Source of the DNA: Candidatus Scatoplasma merdavium
GTDB taxonomy: Bacteria; Bacillota_I; Bacilli_A; RFN20; CAG-288
Reading direction: 5' to 3'
Assembly: GCA_017694135.1 (NCBI GenBank)
Contig: JADING010000054.1
Coordinates: forward strand, 1 to 7,038
Length of the DNA stretch: 7,038 bases
The notes below the pieces were generated by a model that was not told where the DNA came from, made no database searches, and saw only the letters and a program-made list of their open reading frames with translations. The number at the start of each line of letters is the position of its first letter. Positions within the stretch are counted from its first letter, which is position 1. The position numbers and the translations under genes are program-made. This document shows, one piece after another, positions 1 to 5,077 of this stretch.

Positions 1-85
1 CTTGAAGAGAATTGTAACCGGGTTTACTCCCTTCAAACTGCTTGTGCAAAATCTTGTTAGAATCAAGTTTTAGATTTAAAGGCAT
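1..85 (-). CDS. DivIVA/GpsB-family protein, N-terminal fragment
   Basis: Only the first 28 codons are inside the window; the gene runs off the left edge. The visible protein starts MPLNLKLDSNKILHK and continues with QFEGSKPGYNSLQ. This has the layout of the DivIVA/GpsB N-terminal lipid-binding domain: a short lead, an I-x-x-K-x-F segment, then a G-Y pair before the coiled coil that would follow outside the window. Family members are cytoplasmic, membrane-associated coiled-coil proteins that organise division and wall synthesis. The ATG at 85-83 has a strong Shine-Dalgarno AAGGAGG at 96-90, ending 4 bases before the start. It lies 31 bp after recU on the same strand, so it is probably co-transcribed. 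GpsB often lies near recU in Bacillota, which favours GpsB, but DivIVA proper cannot be excluded from this fragment. Confidence 0.8.
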   Translation of the reverse strand, partial: MPLNLKLDSNKILHKQFEGSKPGYNSLQ

Positions 86-89
86 ATTT

Positions 90-96
90 CCTCCTT
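90..96 (-). promoter_or_regulatory. Shine-Dalgarno of the DivIVA/GpsB gene
   Basis: AAGGAGG on the minus strand, four bases before the ATG at 85. It is the strongest ribosome-binding site in the window and fixes this start. A TATAAT hexamer lies just upstream at 111-106 in the recU-to-DivIVA gap, but I found no convincing -35 at the right distance, so a separate promoter is only a possibility. Confidence 0.75.
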
Positions 97-116
97 CTTT
101 AATAAATTATATACGT

Positions 117-713
117 TTAATTGAAAAATGCTCTATCGACCGCTGATAGATACTCTAAGCGCGGAGAATATCCTTCTTTAATTAAATATCCTTTTTCTTT
201 TAAAAAAGAATAAGGAAGAGACTTCCGTGAGTTTAATTCCATGTAAGCAAACAAATCTTCGCATTTAAGCAGATAAGTTTCTGAATAGTACTTCATTCTC
301 ACAATGAAAAAAGCAATGCCATTTTGCTTAATGACACTTTTTAAATGAATAATTTGTTGAGGGCGAATATTGTGATAAGAAAAAGATGTCTTTGACTCAG
401 TCTCTTTAGCTTCAAAATCCATATATCTGCCCTTGTAAACTCCGTTGTAATCCGTAGTTGATTTCTCAGAAAAATAAGCTTCTGTAATCTTTCTAGAAGA
501 CGAATAATCACATTTAACAATGCGGACAGGGGTGGGTCTTTTATAAATTAAACAGAGTCCTAGATTGTTGTAATACTCGTTAGAAAGATTGATGTCTTCT
601 TCTAATCCCATGCCGCGGTTTGCTGCATTAAATATATTTTTAACAGGCTTGTTTTCGCTAGTAAGATCTCTTTTAGGAGGTATATATACCTTGCCATTCG
701 GATATTTGATCAT
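117..713 (-). CDS. recU: Holliday junction resolvase RecU
   Basis: RecU cuts four-way Holliday junctions during recombinational repair and helps segregate chromosomes; it acts on DNA as a homodimer. The 198-residue protein is close to the usual length (about 200) and starts MIKYPNGK like Bacillus RecU. NRGM at 32-35 opens the conserved fold. KRPTPVRIV (58-66) belongs to the conserved region around the stalk. The nuclease core is STTDYNGVYKGRYMDFEAK, with metal-binding/catalytic D88, E101 and K103 and conserved Q119-Q120 further on. The C terminus GYSPRLEYL is also typical. The ATG at 713 overlaps the exonuclease stop as ATGA. There is no good Shine-Dalgarno, so translation probably depends on coupling to the upstream gene. 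A DivIVA/GpsB-type gene follows 31 bp downstream. The protein looks intact and functional. Confidence 0.97.
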   Translation of the reverse strand: MIKYPNGKVYIPPKRDLTSENKPVKNIFNAANRGMGLEEDINLSNEYYNNLGLCLIYKRPTPVRIVKCDYSSSRKITEAYFSEKSTTDYNGVYKGRYMDFEAKETESKTSFSYHNIRPQQIIHLKSVIKQNGIAFFIVRMKYYSETYLLKCEDLFAYMELNSRKSLPYSFLKEKGYLIKEGYSPRLEYLSAVDRAFFN

Positions 714-1444
714 GCGAAATAATTGTCCAAACAGCGCTCTAAATCCTCAGGCGTAACCGATTTACCATTCAGCAAATCATAGATGATACTGACAATCGGA
801 GAAGGAACTAAATCGGCGTTTTTAAGCAAGGAACGATAAGTCCTTTTCATCCTCTCTTTGTCAGAAACAAAAGCTTTGTATATATCGTAAAGGTCTTTTG
901 CATCGTTAAGCGGATCGTGAGCTTTCCCATTTGAAGGAAGTTCAAGAAGCTGTCTCAAATGGACTAAAGAAAGCATATCGGAACGCTTGCCGCGCAAAAA
1001 GAAATTCAGAACCTTCTCAATATCCACAATATTGTTAATTAAAAAATTAGTAAAGTTAGTCTCAAAAGGCAGAGGGTTTTCTAAAACTTTATAAGATGTC
1101 TTAACCATCTTAGCATCGTTGTTTCCATAAACGAGAATCTTTAAAGATCTAGTAGAAGTAGAAAGAAAATCATTGAGCTCGACAAGAGCTTGGCGGTAGC
1201 TAATTCCGTTCTGCTTCAAAAACTTCTCATCGATTCCAGTCATTGTTCTAATAACCGAACCAATAGAAGAATTAGTCAGGCAGTAACGCTTAAATGTCTT
1301 AACTTCCCCATAAGGAACATACTTTTCATCGCAGCTTACTAGCACAGCACCAATAGCAATAATTTCGTGGGTATACTGCGTCCCTTCTAAATCTAAAAAC
1401 AACAAGTTTTTAGCCGATTGGAGCAAAGGCTTCAATAGTTCCAT
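710..1444 (-). CDS. DEDDh-type 3'-5' exonuclease (RNase T/PolC epsilon-like)
   Basis: Predicted Mg2+-dependent 3'-5' exonuclease of the DnaQ/RNase T superfamily. All active-site positions are visible: Exo I FLDLEGT with D18 and E20, Exo II YGNNDAKMV with D110, and Exo III AHDPLNDAKDL with H176 and D181. The H-x4-D spacing marks the DEDDh subclass. The fold ends near residue 193. The last ~50 residues (KERMKRTYRS... to NYFA) are a basic then acidic tail I do not recognise. The substrate, DNA or RNA, cannot be told from the sequence. Its four-base ATGA overlap with recU suggests coupled translation and a possible shared role in recombination, though KapD-like or RNA-trimming roles are alternatives. 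The start is the only ATG keeping the Exo I motif in place. It has no Shine-Dalgarno and lies about four bases after the predicted transcription start. Confidence 0.9.
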   Translation of the reverse strand: MELLKPLLQSAKNLLFLDLEGTQYTHEIIAIGAVLVSCDEKYVPYGEVKTFKRYCLTNSSIGSVIRTMTGIDEKFLKQNGISYRQALVELNDFLSTSTRSLKILVYGNNDAKMVKTSYKVLENPLPFETNFTNFLINNIVDIEKVLNFFLRGKRSDMLSLVHLRQLLELPSNGKAHDPLNDAKDLYDIYKAFVSDKERMKRTYRSLLKNADLVPSPIVSIIYDLLNGKSVTPEDLERCLDNYFA

Positions 1445-1454
1445 ATCCGTTTTA

Positions 1455-1482
1455 ATTATAAACTAGAAAGCTGAGAAAACAA
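1455..1482 (-). promoter_or_regulatory. Putative sigma-A promoter of exonuclease-recU operon
   Basis: On the minus strand, TTGTTT (1482-1477), a 16-base spacer and a perfect TATAAT (1460-1455). Transcription would start near 1448, leaving only about four bases before the ATG at 1444. In AT-rich DNA such hexamers arise by chance, but this is the best match in the 149-bp gap before the exonuclease gene. Confidence 0.55.
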
Positions 1483-1593
1483 GAAAGATATTTAAGTTAA
1501 TAAAAATCATATAACTAAAAGATAAATTCCACTTGGTAACAGAATTAATATATGAGGTGTCCCTTGTTTTTTATATTCCTCAGTTAAAAACCA

Positions 1594-2424
1594 TTAGAAA
1601 CTAACAATAATGCCACCAGGCAAAGCGTAAAAAGCACAAAGGCCACGGTGAGAAACTAAACGAACAGAACGGAAAGAGTAAGTTTCTTCAATCATTTGTT
1701 TGACTCTTTCGCCTTCTTCTTCACCTTGAATACAAGTAACTACGCAATCTCTTTGAGTTATATCTTGATCTTTAAATAAATCTTTCATATCATCGACCAA
1801 AGCTTTAGTAGCCATTTTCATTGTGCGAAGTTTTTTATAAACCTTAATTTCACCGTCATTTGCTACACAAAGAGGCTTAATAGAAGCCTTAGAAGCAATA
1901 AAAGCAACAATCTTGCTCATTCTTCCGTTGCGAACTAGATTGTCGAAAGAATCTAATACAAAGAAAAGATTGAGAGTTTTCTGAAACTCATCAAGTTCAT
2001 GGCTGACCTCTTCAAAACTCAAGCCCTTTTTAATAAGCTCATAAGCTTTATCAACTAAAAGAACCATCATTCCTGAAGTTCCTTTTGAATCGACAACATG
2101 AACCTTGCTTTTAGCTTCGGTAGCGGCAACAAAGGCTGAATTAAATGTTCCGGATAACTTTGAAGAAATAGTAATGCAAATAACGTTTTCAGCTCCGTTA
2201 TAAGCTTCTAAAAAAGACTGAGGAGATGGACAAGATGTAGTAGCCTTCCCTTTGAAAGAAGAAAGAGCATCCAACATTTGTTTAATATCTAAGTTTTCAT
2301 TATCGATAAAATCTTTATCACCAATGCGAATAGTTAAAGGAGCAACTTCAAAACCAACTTCCGAATCAGAAATGTAATCAGGAAGCAAATTAGCAGAAGA
2401 ATCAACAACAATTTTAAATTTCAT
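1594..2424 (-). CDS. DegV family protein (fatty-acid-binding, FakB-like)
   Basis: DegV/FakB proteins bind a fatty acid in the cytoplasm and present it to the kinase FakA for phosphorylation into acyl-phosphate, feeding phospholipid synthesis. The 276-residue length is typical. Seen motifs: IVVDSSANL (5-13), TTSCPSP (62-68), ISSKLSGTF (86-94), VVDSKGTSG (110-118) and the RNGRMSK segment (165-171). The usual C-terminal H-x-G-P-G reads Y-A-L-P-G (266-270), so His and one Gly are replaced. The open frame extends to a TTG at 2448, but the ATG at 2424 is preferred: GGAGG at 2439-2435 precedes it by ten bases, and the family's conserved beta strand starts right there. It is transcribed divergently from the XRE regulator across a palindrome-rich region, so it is a likely target of that regulator. 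No fakA is visible here. Bacteria often carry several DegV paralogues, and the ligand cannot be predicted. Confidence 0.93.
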   Translation of the reverse strand: MKFKIVVDSSANLLPDYISDSEVGFEVAPLTIRIGDKDFIDNENLDIKQMLDALSSFKGKATTSCPSPQSFLEAYNGAENVICITISSKLSGTFNSAFVAATEAKSKVHVVDSKGTSGMMVLLVDKAYELIKKGLSFEEVSHELDEFQKTLNLFFVLDSFDNLVRNGRMSKIVAFIASKASIKPLCVANDGEIKVYKKLRTMKMATKALVDDMKDLFKDQDITQRDCVVTCIQGEEEGERVKQMIEETYSFRSVRLVSHRGLCAFYALPGGIIVSF

Positions 2425-2434
2425 ACCTAAAGAA

Positions 2435-2439
2435 CCTCC
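2435..2439 (-). promoter_or_regulatory. Shine-Dalgarno setting the degV start
   Basis: GGAGG on the minus strand, ten bases before the ATG at 2424. It lies inside the frame if the upstream TTG at 2448 is used, so it is the main evidence for the shorter 276-residue protein. Confidence 0.65.
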
Positions 2440-2452
2440 AGGTTTCAAACGT

Positions 2453-2481
2453 ATTTTAAATAAAACATCAAGTAGAGTCTC
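2453..2481 (-). promoter_or_regulatory. Possible degV promoter overlapped by palindrome
   Basis: GAGACT (2481-2476), a 17-base spacer and TAAAAT (2458-2453) on the minus strand. The -35 matches only the GAC core of TTGACA, so this is weak. The predicted start near 2446 gives a leader of about 22 bases containing the GGAGG. The -35 lies wholly inside the palindrome at 2472-2484, so a protein bound there would block this promoter. Confidence 0.35.
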
Positions 2482-2484
2482 TAC
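2472..2484. promoter_or_regulatory. Operator-like palindrome 1 (degV side)
   Basis: GTAGAG-T-CTCTAC is a perfect inverted repeat of two six-base arms around one central base. It lies between divergent degV and the XRE regulator, over the possible degV -35. The same arms recur in palindrome 2, which makes a shared DNA-binding protein likely. Confidence 0.6.
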
Positions 2485-2533
2485 ACGATTAAAATATGCA
2501 GAAATCTACCGAAAATTAAGTGGTTCTACTGAA

Positions 2534-2550
2534 CTCTACTGGCAGTAGAG
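2534..2550. promoter_or_regulatory. Operator-like palindrome 2 (regulator side)
   Basis: CTCTACT-GGC-AGTAGAG is a perfect inverted repeat with seven-base arms. It lies just upstream of the -35 box of the regulator gene (2555), centred near -48 from the predicted start. A TTCTACT half-site sits exactly ten bases before its left arm (2524-2530), and another TCTAC is at 2505-2509. Autoregulation by the XRE protein is the simplest reading. Confidence 0.6.
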
Positions 2551-2554
2551 AGAC

Positions 2555-2583
2555 TTTACAAGCCTAATAATTAAAAGTAAAAT
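2555..2583 (+). promoter_or_regulatory. Putative promoter of the XRE regulator gene
   Basis: TTTACA (2555-2560), a 17-base spacer and TAAAAT (2578-2583). The predicted transcription start is near 2590, only two bases before the ATG at 2592, and no Shine-Dalgarno is present. The transcript may be leaderless. Confidence 0.55.
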
Positions 2584-2591
2584 TACAATGT

Positions 2592-3269
2592 ATGAGTACA
2601 AAAATACCAAATATTAAATCTATCGTTGCAAAAAACTTGGTGAAATACCGCAAACAAGCCAACATGACTCAACAACAACTTGCAGACAAAATTCACTACT
2701 CTGATAAAGCGGTGAGCAAGTGGGAAAGAGGTGAAGCTCTACCTGATGTTTACATCATGCGTTTAATTGCTGAAGTTTTGGGTATTGAACTTGAAGATTT
2801 GCTGCATCAAGAAACATCGATTGAAAAATTCTACACTTTCACACGGAATCGTTTGGTTATAGCTATGCTATCAGTTTTATTAGTTTGGTTATTAGCTATG
2901 ATTTCATACGTATTAATGGAAATTATTGCTCCTAAGCAGCTAGATTCCTACTTAGCTTTTATTGTAGCTATACCAATCTCGTTTATTGTCGCACTGGTTT
3001 TTAATAATCTCTGGGGAGCAAGAATTTACAATCTAATAATAGTTTCTGGTTTAACTTGGTCAACGGCCTTAAGTCTTGTATGCTGCCTAACAACGGTTGC
3101 TGAAAACATCTGGTATCTTTATCTCATTGCGGCCATTTTCCAAATCATTATTATCGTTTGGTACCTGCTAGACTTTGACAAACTAAAAAAGCATCAAAAG
3201 CAAAAACAGAATATTAGCATTAATGACTTAACAGAAAATCTCGAAGAAGAAAAAGAAGAAACTAAATAA
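2592..3269 (+). CDS. XRE-family regulator with four membrane segments
   Basis: Predicted membrane-anchored DNA-binding regulator of 225 residues. Residues 14-71 form a Cro/C1-type helix-turn-helix: LVKYRKQANMTQQQLADK, then the recognition-helix segment YSDKAVSKWERGEALP. Four hydrophobic stretches follow, at about 87-111, 118-140, 146-169 and 172-193, and the tail (195-225) is highly charged and rich in Lys and Glu. Such HTH-plus-membrane proteins are common in Bacillota, but what they sense is mostly unknown, and I recognise no ligand domain here. It is the only plus-strand gene, divergent from degV, and the palindromes between them are its likely binding sites. The ATG at 2592 has no Shine-Dalgarno; an ATG at 2588 is in another frame. 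The 3' end overlaps the opposing pncA-like gene by eight bases. The function as a transcription regulator is inferred from the fold. Confidence 0.88.
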   Translation: MSTKIPNIKSIVAKNLVKYRKQANMTQQQLADKIHYSDKAVSKWERGEALPDVYIMRLIAEVLGIELEDLLHQETSIEKFYTFTRNRLVIAMLSVLLVWLLAMISYVLMEIIAPKQLDSYLAFIVAIPISFIVALVFNNLWGARIYNLIIVSGLTWSTALSLVCCLTTVAENIWYLYLIAAIFQIIIIVWYLLDFDKLKKHQKQKQNISINDLTENLEEEKEETK

Positions 3270-3783
3270 CTTCAACTTGGAGACTCTTCATTATTTCAAT
3301 AGAAGAGTCTTTTTTAATTTTCGACGATGAAGCTACTAAGGAAGAATCGACTTTAATAGGTGTTTCTTCTTGAGCCAACTTACAAACTACAACATTAGAA
3401 ATGACACAGATATCAGAAACAACTCCGCAAAGTTCAATTTGAGAATACGGATGAGTCAAAAGGTAATCATATAGTTTTCTCGAAGCGAAAGATGTCTTTT
3501 CAAAGATTAAATCACATTCTTTTTTAGCGAATTTGACCTTTCCATAAAGCTCGTGTCCTTCTGTTCCTTTCACGCAGTGAACAATCGGTAAGTTTTTCCC
3601 TTCTTGAGTAGAAAGGTAAGTTGAATCATGCGTATCAAAAGTGAAAGCCACATCATCGTTATTGCGGTGATATTCCTCAATCTTTTCAGCGATTTTCTCA
3701 TCCAACAACTCAGATTCCTTAAAACCCAAAGAACCTGTAACAAAATCAACTTGATAATCGACAACAACTAATAATTTTTTCAT
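3262..3783 (-). CDS. pncA: Nicotinamidase-like cysteine hydrolase (isochorismatase family)
   Basis: Predicted to hydrolyse nicotinamide to nicotinate and ammonia for NAD salvage in the cytoplasm. The 173-residue protein has the family's catalytic triad: D9 in VVVDYQVDF, K96 in FEKTSFAS and C126 in GVVSDICVISN. The metal site expected of nicotinamidases also appears: D50 and H52 in FDTHDSTY, and H69 in the VHCVKGTEG segment. Presence of this metal site favours nicotinamidase over isochorismatase-type relatives, but substrate is not proven. The open frame reaches a TTG at 3801; the ATG at 3783 is chosen because AAGGAGAG lies six bases before it and MKKLLVVVDYQ is the usual N terminus. The start overlaps the nth stop as ATGA, so the two are translationally coupled in one operon with dnaD. 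The 3' end overlaps the convergent regulator gene by eight bases and holds that gene's terminator. Confidence 0.88.
   Translation of the reverse strand: MKKLLVVVDYQVDFVTGSLGFKESELLDEKIAEKIEEYHRNNDDVAFTFDTHDSTYLSTQEGKNLPIVHCVKGTEGHELYGKVKFAKKECDLIFEKTSFASRKLYDYLLTHPYSQIELCGVVSDICVISNVVVCKLAQEETPIKVDSSLVASSSKIKKDSSIEIMKSLQVEVI
3281..3315 (+). terminator. Intrinsic terminator of the XRE regulator gene
   Basis: AGACTCTTC (3281-3289) and GAAGAGTCT (3302-3310) form a perfect nine-base stem around a 12-base loop, followed by a run of six T (3310-3315) on the plus strand. It starts 11 bases after the regulator's stop codon and lies wholly within the 3' coding part of the opposing pncA-like gene. On the minus strand it has no T-tract, so it should act in one direction only. 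Confidence 0.85.
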
Positions 3784-4412
3784 TGTTTTCTCTCCTTGCA
3801 AAAATTAAACGGACAAATTTCACATTTTCTCTTATTAGAAGATAAACAGATATTTCTTCCAAACAAGATAAGACGGCGGTGAAATTCAATGTGTTCATCC
3901 CCTTTATAATACTTCTCTAACATTCTTTCTGTCTTTAAAGGTGAGGCCTTTTTTCCAGCTAAGCCCAACCTGTAAGCGATTCTACTGATATGGGTGTCGA
4001 CAGGAATATAAGGAAGATGATCAATCTCTCCTAAAAAGACCGCGGCAGTTTTGCTCCCTACTCCCGGTAAGCTTTGAAGTGTCTTGTAATCGTGAACGAT
4101 TTTCCCATCGTATTTATTTACTAACTCTTTAGCTAAAGCGATGATGTTTTTTGCCTTTGACTGACCTAATCCAATTGGAGCGATAATACTTAATACATCT
4201 TCATAATCCGCTTTAGAAAGACTTAGAGGATTAGGATATTTACTAAACAGATAAGGCGTATAAACATTTACAACCTTGTCTTGAGCTTGAGCAGAAAGAA
4301 TAACCGCAATTAAAAACTGAAATTCATCTCCCGCGATTAAAAACCTCTCTGGGTTATGGTAGAGGGATTTTAATTCACTATCAATAATTTCAATTTTCTC
4401 TTTTTTAGTCAT
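3780..4412 (-). CDS. nth: Endonuclease III (DNA glycosylase/AP lyase)
   Basis: Nth removes oxidised pyrimidines and nicks the abasic site in base-excision repair. The 210-residue length is typical. Features seen: LIAVILSAQAQDK (34-46), the region that in the family is LxxVILSAQTTD; helix-hairpin-helix LPGVGSKTA (115-123) with catalytic Lys121; VDTHI (138-142) with catalytic Asp139; and a C-terminal Fe-S cluster with Cys189, 197, 200 and 205. The cysteine spacing is C-x7-C-x2-C-x4-C, whereas the classical one is C-x6-C-x2-C-x5-C. The start ATG lies within the last codons of dnaD (8-base overlap) and has no clear Shine-Dalgarno, so it is probably translated by coupling. The dnaD-nth pair is the same as in Bacillus subtilis. 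The stop TGA overlaps the pncA-like start. Confidence 0.96.
   Translation of the reverse strand: MTKKEKIEIIDSELKSLYHNPERFLIAGDEFQFLIAVILSAQAQDKVVNVYTPYLFSKYPNPLSLSKADYEDVLSIIAPIGLGQSKAKNIIALAKELVNKYDGKIVHDYKTLQSLPGVGSKTAAVFLGEIDHLPYIPVDTHISRIAYRLGLAGKKASPLKTERMLEKYYKGDEHIEFHRRLILFGRNICLSSNKRKCEICPFNFCKERKQ
3790..3797 (-). promoter_or_regulatory. Shine-Dalgarno of the pncA-like gene inside nth
   Basis: AAGGAGAG on the minus strand, six bases before the ATG at 3783. It is embedded in the last codons of nth (Lys-Glu-Arg), so the same bases code for the end of Nth and recruit ribosomes for the next gene. It rules out the upstream TTG start. Confidence 0.75.
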
Positions 4413-5061
4413 CGCTAGTCGGCACCCACTTCTTTTCGATTATGTCTTGCTTTCTTTTATCATCTAAAGTTATTTCATCACCGAAAGTCGTGTATCCTTT
4501 TTCTAAAATGTCTTCGCTCTTTTTAATTCTATCCAATTCTCTCTCAACCGAAGATATAGATATCTTTTTGTTATTGGTTTCTAATCTTGCCACCGCTTCT
4601 TTCATCTGGCTTTCTTTTATTCCTGCTTTCATCCAAAGAGTTATTTTATCTATCTCTCTTCCGGACAAGGTACGTGAAAGCTTTTCCTCAAAGAAAGGGT
4701 AAATCTTATTTATCTTATCTTGAATCTCTTCGCTAGATTTTGATGCGGAAGAAATAATATCAGCTTTAAAATCCCTCTCAATGCGCAGAAACAATTTAGA
4801 AAGCGAAGCAGTTAAATTCCCATCTTCATTTTCAAAAGACAAAAAACCCTTTTTAGTAAGACTAACTAATATTTCATCTATTTTGTCTCTTTCTAAACTC
4901 ATGTAAGTCAAAAGATCATCAGCATCAATCAATCTCTTTTTCTCTTTGAGCATATCATCAATGCAAAGGAGGCAAACAAACTCCTCCTCATTCAGCTTGT
5001 AATCCTTATAACGCCTTAATAAGAAACGACGCCAGTCTATGTCTTTGTATTTAAATTCCAT
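4405..5061 (-). CDS. dnaD: DnaD-family replication initiation/remodelling protein
   Basis: DnaD acts with DnaA, DnaB and DnaI in Bacillota to load the replicative helicase at oriC and at restart sites. The 218-residue protein has the two expected parts. An N-terminal winged helix runs about 20-95, with ILVSLTKKGFLSFEN as recognition/wing region. The DnaB/DnaD C-terminal domain runs about 117-181, where FFEEKLSRTLSGREIDKITLWM matches the FEEEFARPLSPLE...W signature of Bacillus DnaD. The Y-x-x-x-I-L-x-x-W motif at the end of that domain is degenerate (SVERELDRI, 171-179). The acidic tail ends WVPTSDD. Placement directly before nth supports dnaD over the related dnaB. The ATG at 5061 lacks a Shine-Dalgarno; a promoter lies just upstream. 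It is the first gene of the dnaD-nth-pncA operon. Confidence 0.9.
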   Translation of the reverse strand: MEFKYKDIDWRRFLLRRYKDYKLNEEEFVCLLCIDDMLKEKKRLIDADDLLTYMSLERDKIDEILVSLTKKGFLSFENEDGNLTASLSKLFLRIERDFKADIISSASKSSEEIQDKINKIYPFFEEKLSRTLSGREIDKITLWMKAGIKESQMKEAVARLETNNKKISISSVERELDRIKKSEDILEKGYTTFGDEITLDDKRKQDIIEKKWVPTSDD

Positions 5062-5077
5062 AATTTGTAACAGCTTT

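Noticed and set aside
86..116. Separate promoter for the DivIVA/GpsB-type gene from TATAAT at 111-106
   Set aside because: No acceptable -35 at 16-18 bases; the gap is short and co-transcription with recU is simpler.
1553..1582. TGAGG/CCTCA inverted repeat after degV as a terminator
   Set aside because: Only five pairs with a 20-base loop and no T-run following on the minus strand; the evidence is too weak.
1445..1593. Small gene or RNA in the exonuclease-degV gap
   Set aside because: Apart from the promoter-like hexamers at 1455-1482 I see no open frame with a ribosome-binding site and no stable fold; AT-rich spacer is enough.
2425..2448. N-terminal extension of degV from a TTG start (eight extra residues)
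   Set aside because: The GGAGG lies within this extension and serves the ATG at 2424, and the family N terminus starts at that ATG.
3570..3767. 65-residue minus-strand open frame inside the pncA-like gene
   Set aside because: It is an out-of-frame shadow of a gene with complete catalytic motifs and shows no family features.
3784..3801. N-terminal extension of the pncA-like protein from a TTG start
   Set aside because: The extension consists mainly of the Shine-Dalgarno sequence for the ATG at 3783.
4442..4702. 86-residue plus-strand open frame opposite dnaD
   Set aside because: Its Ser/Leu/Phe-rich translation is what the antisense of a Lys/Glu-rich gene gives; there is no ribosome-binding site and dnaD is clearly the real gene.
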